From the NCBI GenBank assembly GCA_028280845.1, contig JANQKZ010000033.1, positions 95,208-159,207 on the forward strand: a stretch of DNA of 64,000 bases. Direction: 5' to 3'. Source of the stretch: Opitutales bacterium. Its GTDB lineage: Bacteria > Verrucomicrobiota > Verrucomicrobiia > Opitutales > JABSRG01. The notes below the pieces were generated by a model. The model did no database searches. It saw only the letters and a program-made list of their open reading frames with translations, and had not been told where the DNA came from. Shown piece by piece: positions 51,863-60,399 of this stretch (its first letter is position 1; the number at the start of each line of letters is the position of its first letter). Both the position numbers and the translations under genes were made by a program.

Positions 51863-52774
51863 ATGGAAAACCTCCCCTGGCTGAATTACCACCATCTCCT
51901 CTACTTTCGAACCATCGTCCGCGAAGGCGGGGTGACCAAAGCAGCGGAAAAACTGCGCCTGGCCCAATCCACCTTGAGTGCTCAGTTAAAGAAGCTGGAA
52001 GAGAGCCTGGGTGCCCCCCTGTTTGACCGGGAAGGGCGCAAACTCGAACTGACCCCAGCCGGTCAGGTCGCCCTCGACTACGCCGAAGACATTTTTGAGG
52101 CCGGCGATGAGCTGCGGGCCTGGTTTGCCCACGAACAGGGCTTGGGGCGGCGCGTACTTCGGATTGGCGCCCTCAGCCCGCTTTCCAAAAATCTGCAATT
52201 CGAAGTGATTCGCCCGGCTGTGATGGCGGGAGACCGGGCCATCCGCGTGGTGGATGGAGAATTCACCGACCTGCTGCATCAACTGAAATCCCATCAGATT
52301 GATATTTTGCTAACGAATTTGCCCGCTACGGGCTCCGAAGCCGTGGGAGTGCAAGTCCACCTCCTTGGCGAGATGCCGATGTATCTTGTGGGAAGTGCAC
52401 CTTACAAATTAGCCAAGAAGCCTTTTCCCCTCTGGCTCGAAGATGTTCCCCTATTCCTGCCGTCTACGCGTTCTCCCGCCCGTATGGCCTTCGATGCCCT
52501 GTTGGCCCGCTCTTCCATCCAGCCCAAAATCATGGCCGAAGTCGATGACATGGCGCTCCTGCGGTTGTTTGCCCTCTCTGGAGCGGGATTAGCCCTCGTC
52601 CCGGAAATCGGTGTAAAGTTTGACCTGGAGGAACAGAAGCTCCTCCGCATCGAAAAGATCAAGGATCTCAAAGAGCGCTTCTACGCCATGACTGCCCGCG
52701 AAAAAAACCTGCCCTCCAGCTTCCACGAAATCATTGAGGCTGGGCGCAAGGCCCTCGCTCCTCTGGCGAGGTGA
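51863..52774 (+). CDS. LysR-family regulator, NhaR-like
   Basis: 303 residues. The winged helix (LNYHHLLYFRTIVREGGVTKAAEKLRLAQSTLSAQLKKLEESLG) is a classic LysR start, and its beginning with W-L-N-Y-H-H-L resembles NhaR-type activators. The effector domain (~90-303) contains VHLLGEMPMYLVGSAPY. NhaR relatives respond to sodium or alkaline pH, but the target here is unclear; the gene faces icd across an intergenic region with an inverted repeat, so control of icd is a possibility. Confidence 0.9.
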   Translation: MENLPWLNYHHLLYFRTIVREGGVTKAAEKLRLAQSTLSAQLKKLEESLGAPLFDREGRKLELTPAGQVALDYAEDIFEAGDELRAWFAHEQGLGRRVLRIGALSPLSKNLQFEVIRPAVMAGDRAIRVVDGEFTDLLHQLKSHQIDILLTNLPATGSEAVGVQVHLLGEMPMYLVGSAPYKLAKKPFPLWLEDVPLFLPSTRSPARMAFDALLARSSIQPKIMAEVDDMALLRLFALSGAGLALVPEIGVKFDLEEQKLLRIEKIKDLKERFYAMTAREKNLPSSFHEIIEAGRKALAPLAR

Positions 52775-52890
52775 ACCGGTTTCGGATAAGCTGAAGCAGG
52801 CGCGGAACCTGAGCATCCTCTCTTTTGGCAGAGGACGCGCTTCCTCCGTCTCCAAGGCTATGGAGGACGCGCCACGCGAGCCCTGATACC

Positions 52891-53904
52891 CTACCCCTTA
52901 TAGTGCTCATTCATACCACGGGAGGCAATTTCAGCCACCTTGGTGATCAGTCGTTCCCGATCTGCCTCCGACATCAGGGGCGCCGTCCGCGCCAGCTCAA
53001 TATTCTGCTCGAGCTGCTCAACGGTGTCATGCCCCGCCACCAGCGAAGCCACTGGCTGGCTCAAAGCAAACTGGTGGGCTTCATCCACACTTACCAGGTT
53101 GGGGACCAACTTCGGACGTTCCTGACCCCGTAGACGACCCCAGACGGATTTCCCGCCAAGGAGACCCCCACCGGCCAGGGACTTCATGGCCAACACGCCC
53201 AGACCATGCTTCCGGGCCACGGGCAAACTATCGAGGATAAAACTCTTGTAAGAGGGGTCGGCCACATTCACCGGGCAGAGCATAAACTCCAGGTCGGGCA
53301 GCTGTTTCTCAATCAGATAATTATTGGCCTCCGGCGTCACATGGCCGCTGAACCCGATATGTTGAATCAGGCCCTTCTTCTTGGCCTCCAGGATCGCGTC
53401 ATAGACTCCACCATCCAGCCGCCGGTCCACATCCTCGATCGTGTTGATCGAATGCATCAGGTAGAGCTCGATCCGGTCGGTCCGTAAGCGCTCCAGGGAT
53501 TCGCGAATGTGGCGGGTCGCGGTCTCACCATCCCGGGCTTGGGTCTTGGTCAACAACACAGAGTGCTCCCGATGCTTGGGTTTCAGATAGCGCCCGATCT
53601 GCGTTTCACTCTTTCCGCGCTGGTAACTCTCCGCCGTGTCGATAAACCGCACCCCCAGCTCTATCGAGCGTTCTAAACTGGCTTGGGCCACCGCGTCCGA
53701 CTTATCCCCTATGTGGTGTCCACCCACACAGTAAATCGTCACATTGAGCCCAGTATTTCCCAGAGGACGGGTCGGCAGAACGGGTCCCAGGGCATCCGTT
53801 TCCCCCGCAAAAGTAGGAATCCGCGGAAGCATCAACGCCGCCGTTAGCGCAGAAGCCCGTTTTACAAAGTCACGTCGATTGAGAGCAGAGGGTGTTTCCA
53901 TCAT
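52891..53904 (-). CDS. Tat-exported aldo/keto reductase
   Basis: 337 residues with a Tat signal (NRRDFVKRASALTAALMLP). The mature protein is an AKR barrel with catalytic Asp in FIDTAESYQRG, Tyr in the same segment, Lys in VLLTKTQARDG and His in LYLMHSIN. Such exported AKRs are frequent in Verrucomicrobiota and Planctomycetota; substrate unknown, probably a sugar. The Tat route suggests cofactor (NADPH) loaded before export or non-catalytic use. Monocistronic. Confidence 0.9.
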   Translation of the reverse strand: MMETPSALNRRDFVKRASALTAALMLPRIPTFAGETDALGPVLPTRPLGNTGLNVTIYCVGGHHIGDKSDAVAQASLERSIELGVRFIDTAESYQRGKSETQIGRYLKPKHREHSVLLTKTQARDGETATRHIRESLERLRTDRIELYLMHSINTIEDVDRRLDGGVYDAILEAKKKGLIQHIGFSGHVTPEANNYLIEKQLPDLEFMLCPVNVADPSYKSFILDSLPVARKHGLGVLAMKSLAGGGLLGGKSVWGRLRGQERPKLVPNLVSVDEAHQFALSQPVASLVAGHDTVEQLEQNIELARTAPLMSEADRERLITKVAEIASRGMNEHYKG

Positions 53905-54208
53905 GAATTCGTTGAAAAGTTAGAGAAGCGTCGGAAAGGTCTAAGAGAAATCGATTTCCGAAAGATGTTCCAACTTACGACAAGATGGTTATTTTTCCAT
54001 ATCCAGACTCATTTTTTTAGAACAACACCCAGCGCCGTGTCCTCCGTAGCCCTGAGCTTGTTAAAGGGGCGAAGGGGGATTCAGGATTCAGATACTCCCC
54101 CCAGTTTTCCGTAAACTCCCCATTTCATGCTCAATCCGGAACTTTTATATTTTCAAAGCCATCATCCACCATCAACCTCTCCACCCACTTTCTAACCTCT
54201 ATACTCCA
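53905..54208. other. Intergenic region, divergent genes
   Basis: 304 bases between the divergent AKR and Gfo/Idh/MocA genes. It should hold both promoters; no convincing -35/-10 pair, palindrome or repeat was identified. Confidence 0.35.
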
Positions 54209-55498
54209 ATGAATCCCCAAACCATCAACCGCCGCCAATTCCTGGGTTCTGCCGCCGTTAGCAGCCTTGCCTTCCCTCACATCGTTAAGGGGGCTGTCGA
54301 CTCTACCCCGCTTCGCACCGCCGTCATCGGATGTGGCTGGTTCGGAGGAGTCGTCCTCAACAACGCATGGAAGGCCGGACCGGTCACCTGTGTGGCCATC
54401 TGCGATGCAGATCAGGCCCACCTCGACAAGTTTGCCCAAAAGGTGAAGGAGCAGGAGGGAAAGACTCCCACTTCATATACAGACTACCAGAAGCTCCTGG
54501 ACCAGGAGGAACTGGATTTCATCATCATCGCCACGCCGCCTCAATGGCATGCCCTTCCCTTCATCGCCGCCTGCAAAAAGGGAGTCGATGTCTACATCGA
54601 GAAACCGCTCGCCTACGATATCCGGGAAAGTCAGGCTATGGTCGAGCACGCCAGAAAGAGCGGCATCACCGTCCAGGTCGGGTTCCAACGTCGCAACGTG
54701 CCCTCCGTCCTTGAGGCCAGGCAATACATTGCCGATGGCATGGCGGGGGATATCCGCCAGGTTGACACGCAGATCCACTACGATGCCAAGGCCGAAACTC
54801 CCGAAATTCAGGCCCCTCCTTCCACTCTGGATTGGGACCTCTGGTGTGGCCCCGCCCCCAAGCTTCCCTTTTCCCCTCAAATCGCCCATATCAAATGGCG
54901 CCTTGAACAAGCTTACGGAAATGGGCACCTCGTCGATTGGGGAATACACTGGATCGATAGCGTCCGCATGACCCTGGGGAAAAGCATTCCGCTCTCCACC
55001 CAAGCTTCCGGAGACTTCGTTTACTTCGAGGACAAGATAACAACCCCGGATACCATGGCCGCCACTTTCAATTTCGACTCCTGCCGGGTCAACTGGAACC
55101 ACCGCCTCTGGGGCGCCGCCGAAGTCGAGGACGGCCTGAGCAATGCAGCCATTTATTATGGCGATAAGGAAACCGTGATTGTGACCAACCGGAACTGGAT
55201 CACTAAGCCGAGAGGCAGAAATCAGGAGAAAACCGTCCACGAACCCAAGGCCTCCACAAGTTCAGGGGTCCTCCATATGCAGAACTTTTTCCAAGCTCGG
55301 AAGGGGTTGGCCGACCCCATCTGCTCGATTGAAGACGGCTACCAGTCTACCGCCGCGGTTCAACTGGCTATGATCGCCTACGAGACCAACGCTCCCGTAA
55401 GATGGAACGCTCCAAAGGCCACCATTTCCGAAAACCCCCAAGCCGCCGCTCTCCTCAAACGCGACTACCGTGGCCCGTGGGTACATCCCTTTGGGTGA
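54209..55498 (+). CDS. Tat-exported Gfo/Idh/MocA-family oxidoreductase
   Basis: 429 residues with a Tat signal (NRRQFLGSAAVSSLAFPHIV). The Rossmann fold begins with TAVIGCGWFGGVVLNNA (GxGxxG type), followed by DADQAHLDKFAQKV and the catalytic EKP motif in DVYIEKPLAYD. The C-terminal alpha/beta domain has a PSTLDWDLWCGPAP motif and HLVDWGIHWIDSVRM, common in the exported clade. Members oxidise or isomerise sugars using tightly bound NAD. The opposite AKR gene is also Tat-exported. Substrate unknown. Confidence 0.92.
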   Translation: MNPQTINRRQFLGSAAVSSLAFPHIVKGAVDSTPLRTAVIGCGWFGGVVLNNAWKAGPVTCVAICDADQAHLDKFAQKVKEQEGKTPTSYTDYQKLLDQEELDFIIIATPPQWHALPFIAACKKGVDVYIEKPLAYDIRESQAMVEHARKSGITVQVGFQRRNVPSVLEARQYIADGMAGDIRQVDTQIHYDAKAETPEIQAPPSTLDWDLWCGPAPKLPFSPQIAHIKWRLEQAYGNGHLVDWGIHWIDSVRMTLGKSIPLSTQASGDFVYFEDKITTPDTMAATFNFDSCRVNWNHRLWGAAEVEDGLSNAAIYYGDKETVIVTNRNWITKPRGRNQEKTVHEPKASTSSGVLHMQNFFQARKGLADPICSIEDGYQSTAAVQLAMIAYETNAPVRWNAPKATISENPQAAALLKRDYRGPWVHPFG

Positions 55499-55628
55499 GA
55501 GGGAAGCAGTTTTCAGTGTTCAGACTGCAGTTTTCGGACAGAGACCCAATCCTGACGCTGGACCGTCATGCGCCTAAGGTAAGTCCGGCGAGTATCCGGA
55601 TCTCTGAAAACTGAAAACTAAAAAATCC

Positions 55629-57275
55629 TCACCGCTGCGGCGGTCCATCCGGGGGCGGCCACTGAAACCCGGGATCCCACCAGGGAACCTTGTCGGTCCC
55701 TACGGCTTCGCGTACTGCTGCCGCCTGACGAAACGTCTCGGAATAATAAAAATCCTCGTTAGAGAAATCATACGGGTGGGCAAAAGTAGACAGCACGTCA
55801 CTCAGCAGGGCGCGCAGTTTGATCCGGGTCTCCTGCATCGCCGGGTCGTCCGCGACATTGTTTTGTTCATAAGGGTCGGCCGCCAGATCATAGAGCTGCT
55901 CTGGATCCCAATAGCCCTCGTGCCATTCCATGGCGATGGAAGCGTGAGGGAACCAGGTCCCGCCCAGATGATCGGGAGCCATTTCCAACTCGCCGGATTT
56001 AATCTGTTCCACGATCCGTTCCGGGTAGCGCATCACGATATACTTCATCGATCCAATCTGGACCGCCCGTGTGTATCCATTTTCAAAGTACAAAAACTCC
56101 CGCCCGTCAAAGGGATCTCCCAGCACAGCATCGAGAAAACTGGAACTGTCAATCTGCAGCGGCAGGGGTTGTCCGTCCGTTGCCGCATCCCAGCAAGTTG
56201 CCAGGATATCCACGATTTGGACATTTTTGTCGCAGACGGCTCCCTTTAGCCCCTGAGCCGGCCAGGACACGATCATGGGAACATGATTGCCCTTGCGGTA
56301 GGAAGTCGTCTTACCGGGCTCCCGCCCATGGTCGCCCACAAATACGATCAGGGTGTTCTCATAGACACCCATCTCTTTCAACTTCTTCACCACACCACCG
56401 ACCACATAATCCATCGTCGTGATACCGGCCTGCCAGAAATTAACCTCTCCATGGTAATCTTGTATGACCTGCTTCACCTCTGCCCGAGGGGGAAAGTAGT
56501 CATAATTGGGTTCGAACAAACCGCCCGGCGTCATTCGGATATCCGCATCCAGATCCTCATGGTGGGAGGGTCCGTGGGTCCCAGTGGGGGTAAGCTGAAG
56601 ATAAAATGGTTCCCCTGCATTCAGGGAGTCCAGGAAGTCCAGCCCCCCTTGGAGGATCCATTCCATATGGTGATGATGCAGCCCCGGGTGTGGTTCTTCA
56701 TCAAAATTCATCCAGACAACGCTGGATACATGATCAAAACCGCTGTCAGCTTTAACATGCTTCACGATCCGCCGCTGGCGCTCTTCCAGGATCTTCAGGG
56801 TTTCAGGAGCATACAGATCCGCCTCGGGATCCAGCTCCGGCAGCTCAATCCGTGGCCAGTTCCCGCCCAAATGCCATTTGCCCGAGTGCCCGGTCCGATA
56901 CCCCAGCGCATTGAATGCCGTCGCCACGTTAAAGTCCCCTGCCTCCAGGTGGGTATTCCAGGCAATCGTGTAAGGCTCGTCAAAAGGACTCTCCGTAAGA
57001 AACTCCTCGCCTCGGCAACGCCCGGGAAATTTCCCGGTTACCAGGCTATACCGGCTGGGGGTGCAGGCCGCCGATACGCTGTAGGCCTCGGTAAACCGCA
57101 CTCCATTTTCCGCCAGCTTGTCAATATTCGGAGTCAGGCCGTATCCATCGAAGGCACCAATATACCGGTGATCCAACTCATCCGTAAAGACGACCACAAT
57201 GTTGGGTCGGTCCTCCGCCAGAACAAGCGATACCGCCGAAAGCCATACAACAGGGAGAATAAATAAAAGTTTCAT
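55629..57275 (-). CDS. Secreted sulfatase (formylglycine, CTPSR)
   Basis: 548 residues from ATG 57275 with a signal peptide (KLLFILPVVWLSAVSLVLA). Formylglycine motif CTPSR at residues 71-75 and the metal-site start IVVVFTDELDHRYIGAF, where Glu-Leu replaces the usual Asp-Asp (DD to DE). This first Asp is kept. Later: YRTGHSGKWHLGG, TLIVFVGDHGREPGK and MIVSWPAQG. A further subfamily signature is the C-terminal YDLAADPYEQNNVADD. Substrate unknown. Divergent from a small secreted protein gene. Confidence 0.93.
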   Translation of the reverse strand: MKLLFILPVVWLSAVSLVLAEDRPNIVVVFTDELDHRYIGAFDGYGLTPNIDKLAENGVRFTEAYSVSAACTPSRYSLVTGKFPGRCRGEEFLTESPFDEPYTIAWNTHLEAGDFNVATAFNALGYRTGHSGKWHLGGNWPRIELPELDPEADLYAPETLKILEERQRRIVKHVKADSGFDHVSSVVWMNFDEEPHPGLHHHHMEWILQGGLDFLDSLNAGEPFYLQLTPTGTHGPSHHEDLDADIRMTPGGLFEPNYDYFPPRAEVKQVIQDYHGEVNFWQAGITTMDYVVGGVVKKLKEMGVYENTLIVFVGDHGREPGKTTSYRKGNHVPMIVSWPAQGLKGAVCDKNVQIVDILATCWDAATDGQPLPLQIDSSSFLDAVLGDPFDGREFLYFENGYTRAVQIGSMKYIVMRYPERIVEQIKSGELEMAPDHLGGTWFPHASIAMEWHEGYWDPEQLYDLAADPYEQNNVADDPAMQETRIKLRALLSDVLSTFAHPYDFSNEDFYYSETFRQAAAVREAVGTDKVPWWDPGFQWPPPDGPPQR

Positions 57276-57497
57276 GGGGTAAGCAGCAGCATGGAGTCCC
57301 CCGTCCCTCACGTAAAACCGTTTCCCCCCTTACCGTTGAGCGCCCTGTTATCCGCTTACTCATACGCTTCCTCTTCGTCCTCATCTTTATCTTTATCTTC
57401 ATCTCCCATTACCCAACATCCACCACTCCATCCTCAAACTTGCCACTGCCAAAGGATATTCTATACTTACTTCCCAAATTCCAACACCCCACCACTC

Positions 57498-58025
57498 ATG
57501 AAAACCCACCTTCACCTCTATCTCCTGACCACCCTCTTCCTCTCCCCAGGGTTCCTGCAGGCAAACGAAGAGAACCACCCCGTCATGACCGACCCTGAGG
57601 CCCTGCTTCAGATCATCATCTATGATAATATCATGCCGAAAAGGAATGACTACTGGACTACGCCTCGCATGGAGTCCGACCGCTTCCGAGCCATGAAGCG
57701 CGTGCTCGAGCGTCTTGCCAAAGACCGTAAAGGTGACGTGAAAATTTACCAGTTCGCTGCCGGCATTCCCGAAGCGGACCAGGTCCTGGAATTGTATGTC
57801 TATCGCTGGGAAGAGGGCCTCGAATCCTTTGGACGTTCCATCACTGTCGAGTTCGCCATGGACGCCAAACTGACCGTCCGTGGGACAGAGTTCGATATGG
57901 GGTCCTTCACCGCCCGTTCCTCCCACTACGCCAGCGGCGGAGTGGATCCCGATGACTACGGCCCCGCCGCCGAGCGGGCCATTGAACAGATGATCGAGTT
58001 TTACCGAAGCGCCATCGGAGAATAA
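57498..58025 (+). CDS. Small secreted protein of unknown function
   Basis: 175 residues from ATG 57498 with a signal peptide (KTHLHLYLLTTLFLSPGFLQA). Not recognised. The mature part is alpha/beta, with RMESDRFRAMKRVLERLAKDRKG, a beta strand VLELYVYRWEEGLESFG and a final helix ERAIEQMIEFYRSAIGE. An upstream in-frame extension is low-complexity and rejected. It lies in divergent orientation to the sulfatase and upstream of yceH by 159 bases. Confidence 0.6.
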   Translation: MKTHLHLYLLTTLFLSPGFLQANEENHPVMTDPEALLQIIIYDNIMPKRNDYWTTPRMESDRFRAMKRVLERLAKDRKGDVKIYQFAAGIPEADQVLELYVYRWEEGLESFGRSITVEFAMDAKLTVRGTEFDMGSFTARSSHYASGGVDPDDYGPAAERAIEQMIEFYRSAIGE

Positions 58026-58183
58026 ACCCCAGAGGACCCAAGTCCTGGGCAGTGCCTAAACGATAACATCTAAATCCGGATTAATTCATTTTCCGGAATT
58101 TGAGATTCGCTTAATTCTGAATTCCGGATCCGGGATTTAGCATTTTACTTTGCGCCCTCCGCGCCTTTGCGTGAGATAGCCCC

Positions 58184-58870
58184 ATGCAAACGTTGTCCCC
58201 CGAAGAGATCCGCGTGCTCGGCTGCCTCATGGAAAAGGAGCGCACCACTCCCGAGTATTACCCCATGACCCTGAACAGCCTGGTCACCGCTTGTAACCAG
58301 AAAACATCGAGGGATCCGGTCGTCGATTATGATGACGAAATCGTAGAACACGCCCTCGAATCGCTCAACGCCCGCGGACTCGCCAACTGGGTCCACCAGG
58401 CCGGGGCCCGGGTGAAGAAATTTCGCCACAGTGCCGAACGTGAATTCGAACTCTACGAGCCGGGAGAAATGGCCGTCTTTACCGTGCTCCTCCTTCGCGG
58501 GGCCCAAACCTTGGGCGAGCTGCGCCAACGGACCGAACGCATCTACGCCTTCCCCACCCTCGACCATGTTGAGGAAGTGATCCGGGAATTCATGAACCGG
58601 GATGAGCCCCTCGTCACCGAAGGCCCCCGTGTGCCCGGGAAAAAGGAAATCCGCTACCTCCATTTACTCGGTGATATTCCGACTCCGGCCACTCCACAAG
58701 AGACTCTGGATGGAGAAGCTCCGCCCGCTGCACCCCCGTCCCTCACGGCTGCCTGGGACCAGGCCCTGAAAGAAGCAATAGCGCCCCTGAAACAGGAAAT
58801 TGGCGAGCTGAAGGTCGAGCTCGACCAGCTCAAAATCGAGTTCGAAGCCTTCAAAACCCAATTTGATTGA
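58184..58870 (+). CDS. YceH family protein (DUF480/UPF0502)
   Basis: 228 residues. Two winged-helix domains: SPEEIRVLGCLMEKERTTPEYYPMTLNSLVTACNQKTSRDPV is the diagnostic start, followed by VFTVLLLRGAQTLGELRQRTERIYAF. The C-terminus is a Pro/Ala linker and a coiled coil (ALKEAIAPLKQEIGELKVELDQLKIEFEAF) that makes oligomerisation likely. YceH proteins are presumed DNA-binding; function unknown. The start ATG at 58184 has AGATAG upstream but no strong Shine-Dalgarno. Confidence 0.93.
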   Translation: MQTLSPEEIRVLGCLMEKERTTPEYYPMTLNSLVTACNQKTSRDPVVDYDDEIVEHALESLNARGLANWVHQAGARVKKFRHSAEREFELYEPGEMAVFTVLLLRGAQTLGELRQRTERIYAFPTLDHVEEVIREFMNRDEPLVTEGPRVPGKKEIRYLHLLGDIPTPATPQETLDGEAPPAAPPSLTAAWDQALKEAIAPLKQEIGELKVELDQLKIEFEAFKTQFD

Positions 58871-58960
58871 GCCATCCTTCTCTCCTGTAATCCAAACGGG
58901 AGGGTCGGATGCCATCCGGCCGAAAAACCGCACAGCGAAGCCCCCCTTCCCCTTGCTGAA

Positions 58961-60241
58961 ATGAACCTTAAATCGCTCTTCCTTCAGGGTATTGCCGTTG
59001 GTCTCCTGGTCCAGGCCCCACTCCTTCCAGGATCAATGGAGGCCTCAGGCACCCAACGCGACATGCAAAAGGAATTCCTGGACGTGGTGGAGCTGGCACC
59101 CTTTGAGATCGTGGACGACCAGCTGGCCGTCTCGGTCTTTGCCCGCACGCGCGGCGACCGCAATTATGCGGTGCGCTTTGCCGAGGAAGTCCTGGATTAC
59201 ACCTACCAGAGCATCAATGGATCACCCGGATTAGGGCTGGTCATTGTAGGGGAAAAGGGAGAGCCCCACCCGATTTTTGTCTACTATCAATTCATGGACC
59301 TGGCTGAGCAGGGTCGGCTCGACCCCCGGCTCCAATCGGCAATAGAGGAACTGGATGCGATGATCCAGGAGTGGCAGGACAAGGTAAAGGTTGGCGGGAT
59401 GGACAGGGAAAGTGGTGAAATGAGAATGGACTTCGAAACCGTGATTCCGGCCATTCCCCTGCCACTGGAGGGAGTCGGATCCAAGTTATACCAAATTGCA
59501 TGGGTGGAGAAGTTTGACCAGCAGCGGCTGGCCCGACGGTTCGAAGCCCTGACTCCGGAGGAGCTGGCAAGCGACGACCTGTCCGCCTTCGACTGGGTCT
59601 TTTTCCTGCCTCACAAAAGCGAATTCGGCAAAGTCCTCGATAAGACCATTGATGCCTTCATGGACCACAAAAAACCCAATTTCTTTACGGCCGCCGCCAT
59701 CCGAACCGCCGTTTTCTCCTTTAAACCCTGGATCAAGAGCGCGTTTGAACGCCTTCGCAAAGGCATGCTCTACCTCACCCTGCTGCGAGCCCGCACCGAT
59801 TATTCAGATAGTGAAAAACGCGCCCTAACCCAACGCTTTACCGAAGCCCTCGAATTCGACGGGCGAAAGAGTGGACAGAGCAAACGGGATTTCGTCATCC
59901 AGGAGCTCGAGGATCAAATAGAGGAAAACCTGTGGTTTCATGAAAATCCCTTTAAAGCCCCGGAACCGTTGGCGGCCTACGATCCCGATGCCTACCGGGT
60001 ATTTGAAGGTAAATATTCCAAAACCAGGAAACCCACCCATGAATTCTTAATCCGCAAAGACAAGACCTACTGGAAATACCGCGACCGGGAACCCCAGCTC
60101 TTTTTTCCCGCAAGTGAAACCCTCCTCATCCATGAAAAGGGCCAAAAGACCCTCGAATTCTTCCTCGACGATAAAGGGGAAGTGACCGCCGCAATGGTGC
60201 GGTGGAAGGACGGAAGGAACATATTTAAAAAGAGACGATAG
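58961..60241 (+). CDS. Secreted protein of unknown function
   Basis: 426 residues with a signal peptide (LKSLFLQGIAVGLLVQAPLLPG). Not recognised. The body is rich in charged helices: FFLPHKSEFGKVLDKTIDAFMDHKKP, SEKRALTQRFTEALEFDGRKSG, FVIQELEDQIEENLW; the C-terminal 70 residues form a small beta domain (FLIRKDKTYWKYRDREPQLFFPASE, LEFFLDDKGEVTAAMVRWKDGR) like the DUF3471-type end of some hydrolases. No catalytic motif seen. It is followed by a hairpin repeat and the GH2 gene. Confidence 0.6.
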   Translation: MNLKSLFLQGIAVGLLVQAPLLPGSMEASGTQRDMQKEFLDVVELAPFEIVDDQLAVSVFARTRGDRNYAVRFAEEVLDYTYQSINGSPGLGLVIVGEKGEPHPIFVYYQFMDLAEQGRLDPRLQSAIEELDAMIQEWQDKVKVGGMDRESGEMRMDFETVIPAIPLPLEGVGSKLYQIAWVEKFDQQRLARRFEALTPEELASDDLSAFDWVFFLPHKSEFGKVLDKTIDAFMDHKKPNFFTAAAIRTAVFSFKPWIKSAFERLRKGMLYLTLLRARTDYSDSEKRALTQRFTEALEFDGRKSGQSKRDFVIQELEDQIEENLWFHENPFKAPEPLAAYDPDAYRVFEGKYSKTRKPTHEFLIRKDKTYWKYRDREPQLFFPASETLLIHEKGQKTLEFFLDDKGEVTAAMVRWKDGRNIFKKRR

Positions 60242-60265
60242 CCTTGGGACCCGAATCCGTTATCC

Positions 60266-60296
60266 TCATTGCGATCCCGCATAAGCGGGAGAAGCA
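60266..60296. repeat. 31-base hairpin repeat, copy 2
   Basis: Begins TCATTGCGATCCCGCA and contains CCCGC-ATAA-GCGGG. It matches copy 1 at 29003-29033 at 27 of 31 positions. It lies between the secreted protein and the GH2 gene. Confidence 0.65.
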
Positions 60297-60399
60297 GCCT
60301 TCCCTACACACCGGGCAGCTGACACTTTCCCCTCCCTCTCAACTCCACGTCCAAGTAGGCAACGATGTTCACCTCAAATCATCCTGATTAACTCAAGGA

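Noticed and set aside
56283..57266. 327-residue plus-strand frame
   Set aside because: Antisense shadow of the third sulfatase.
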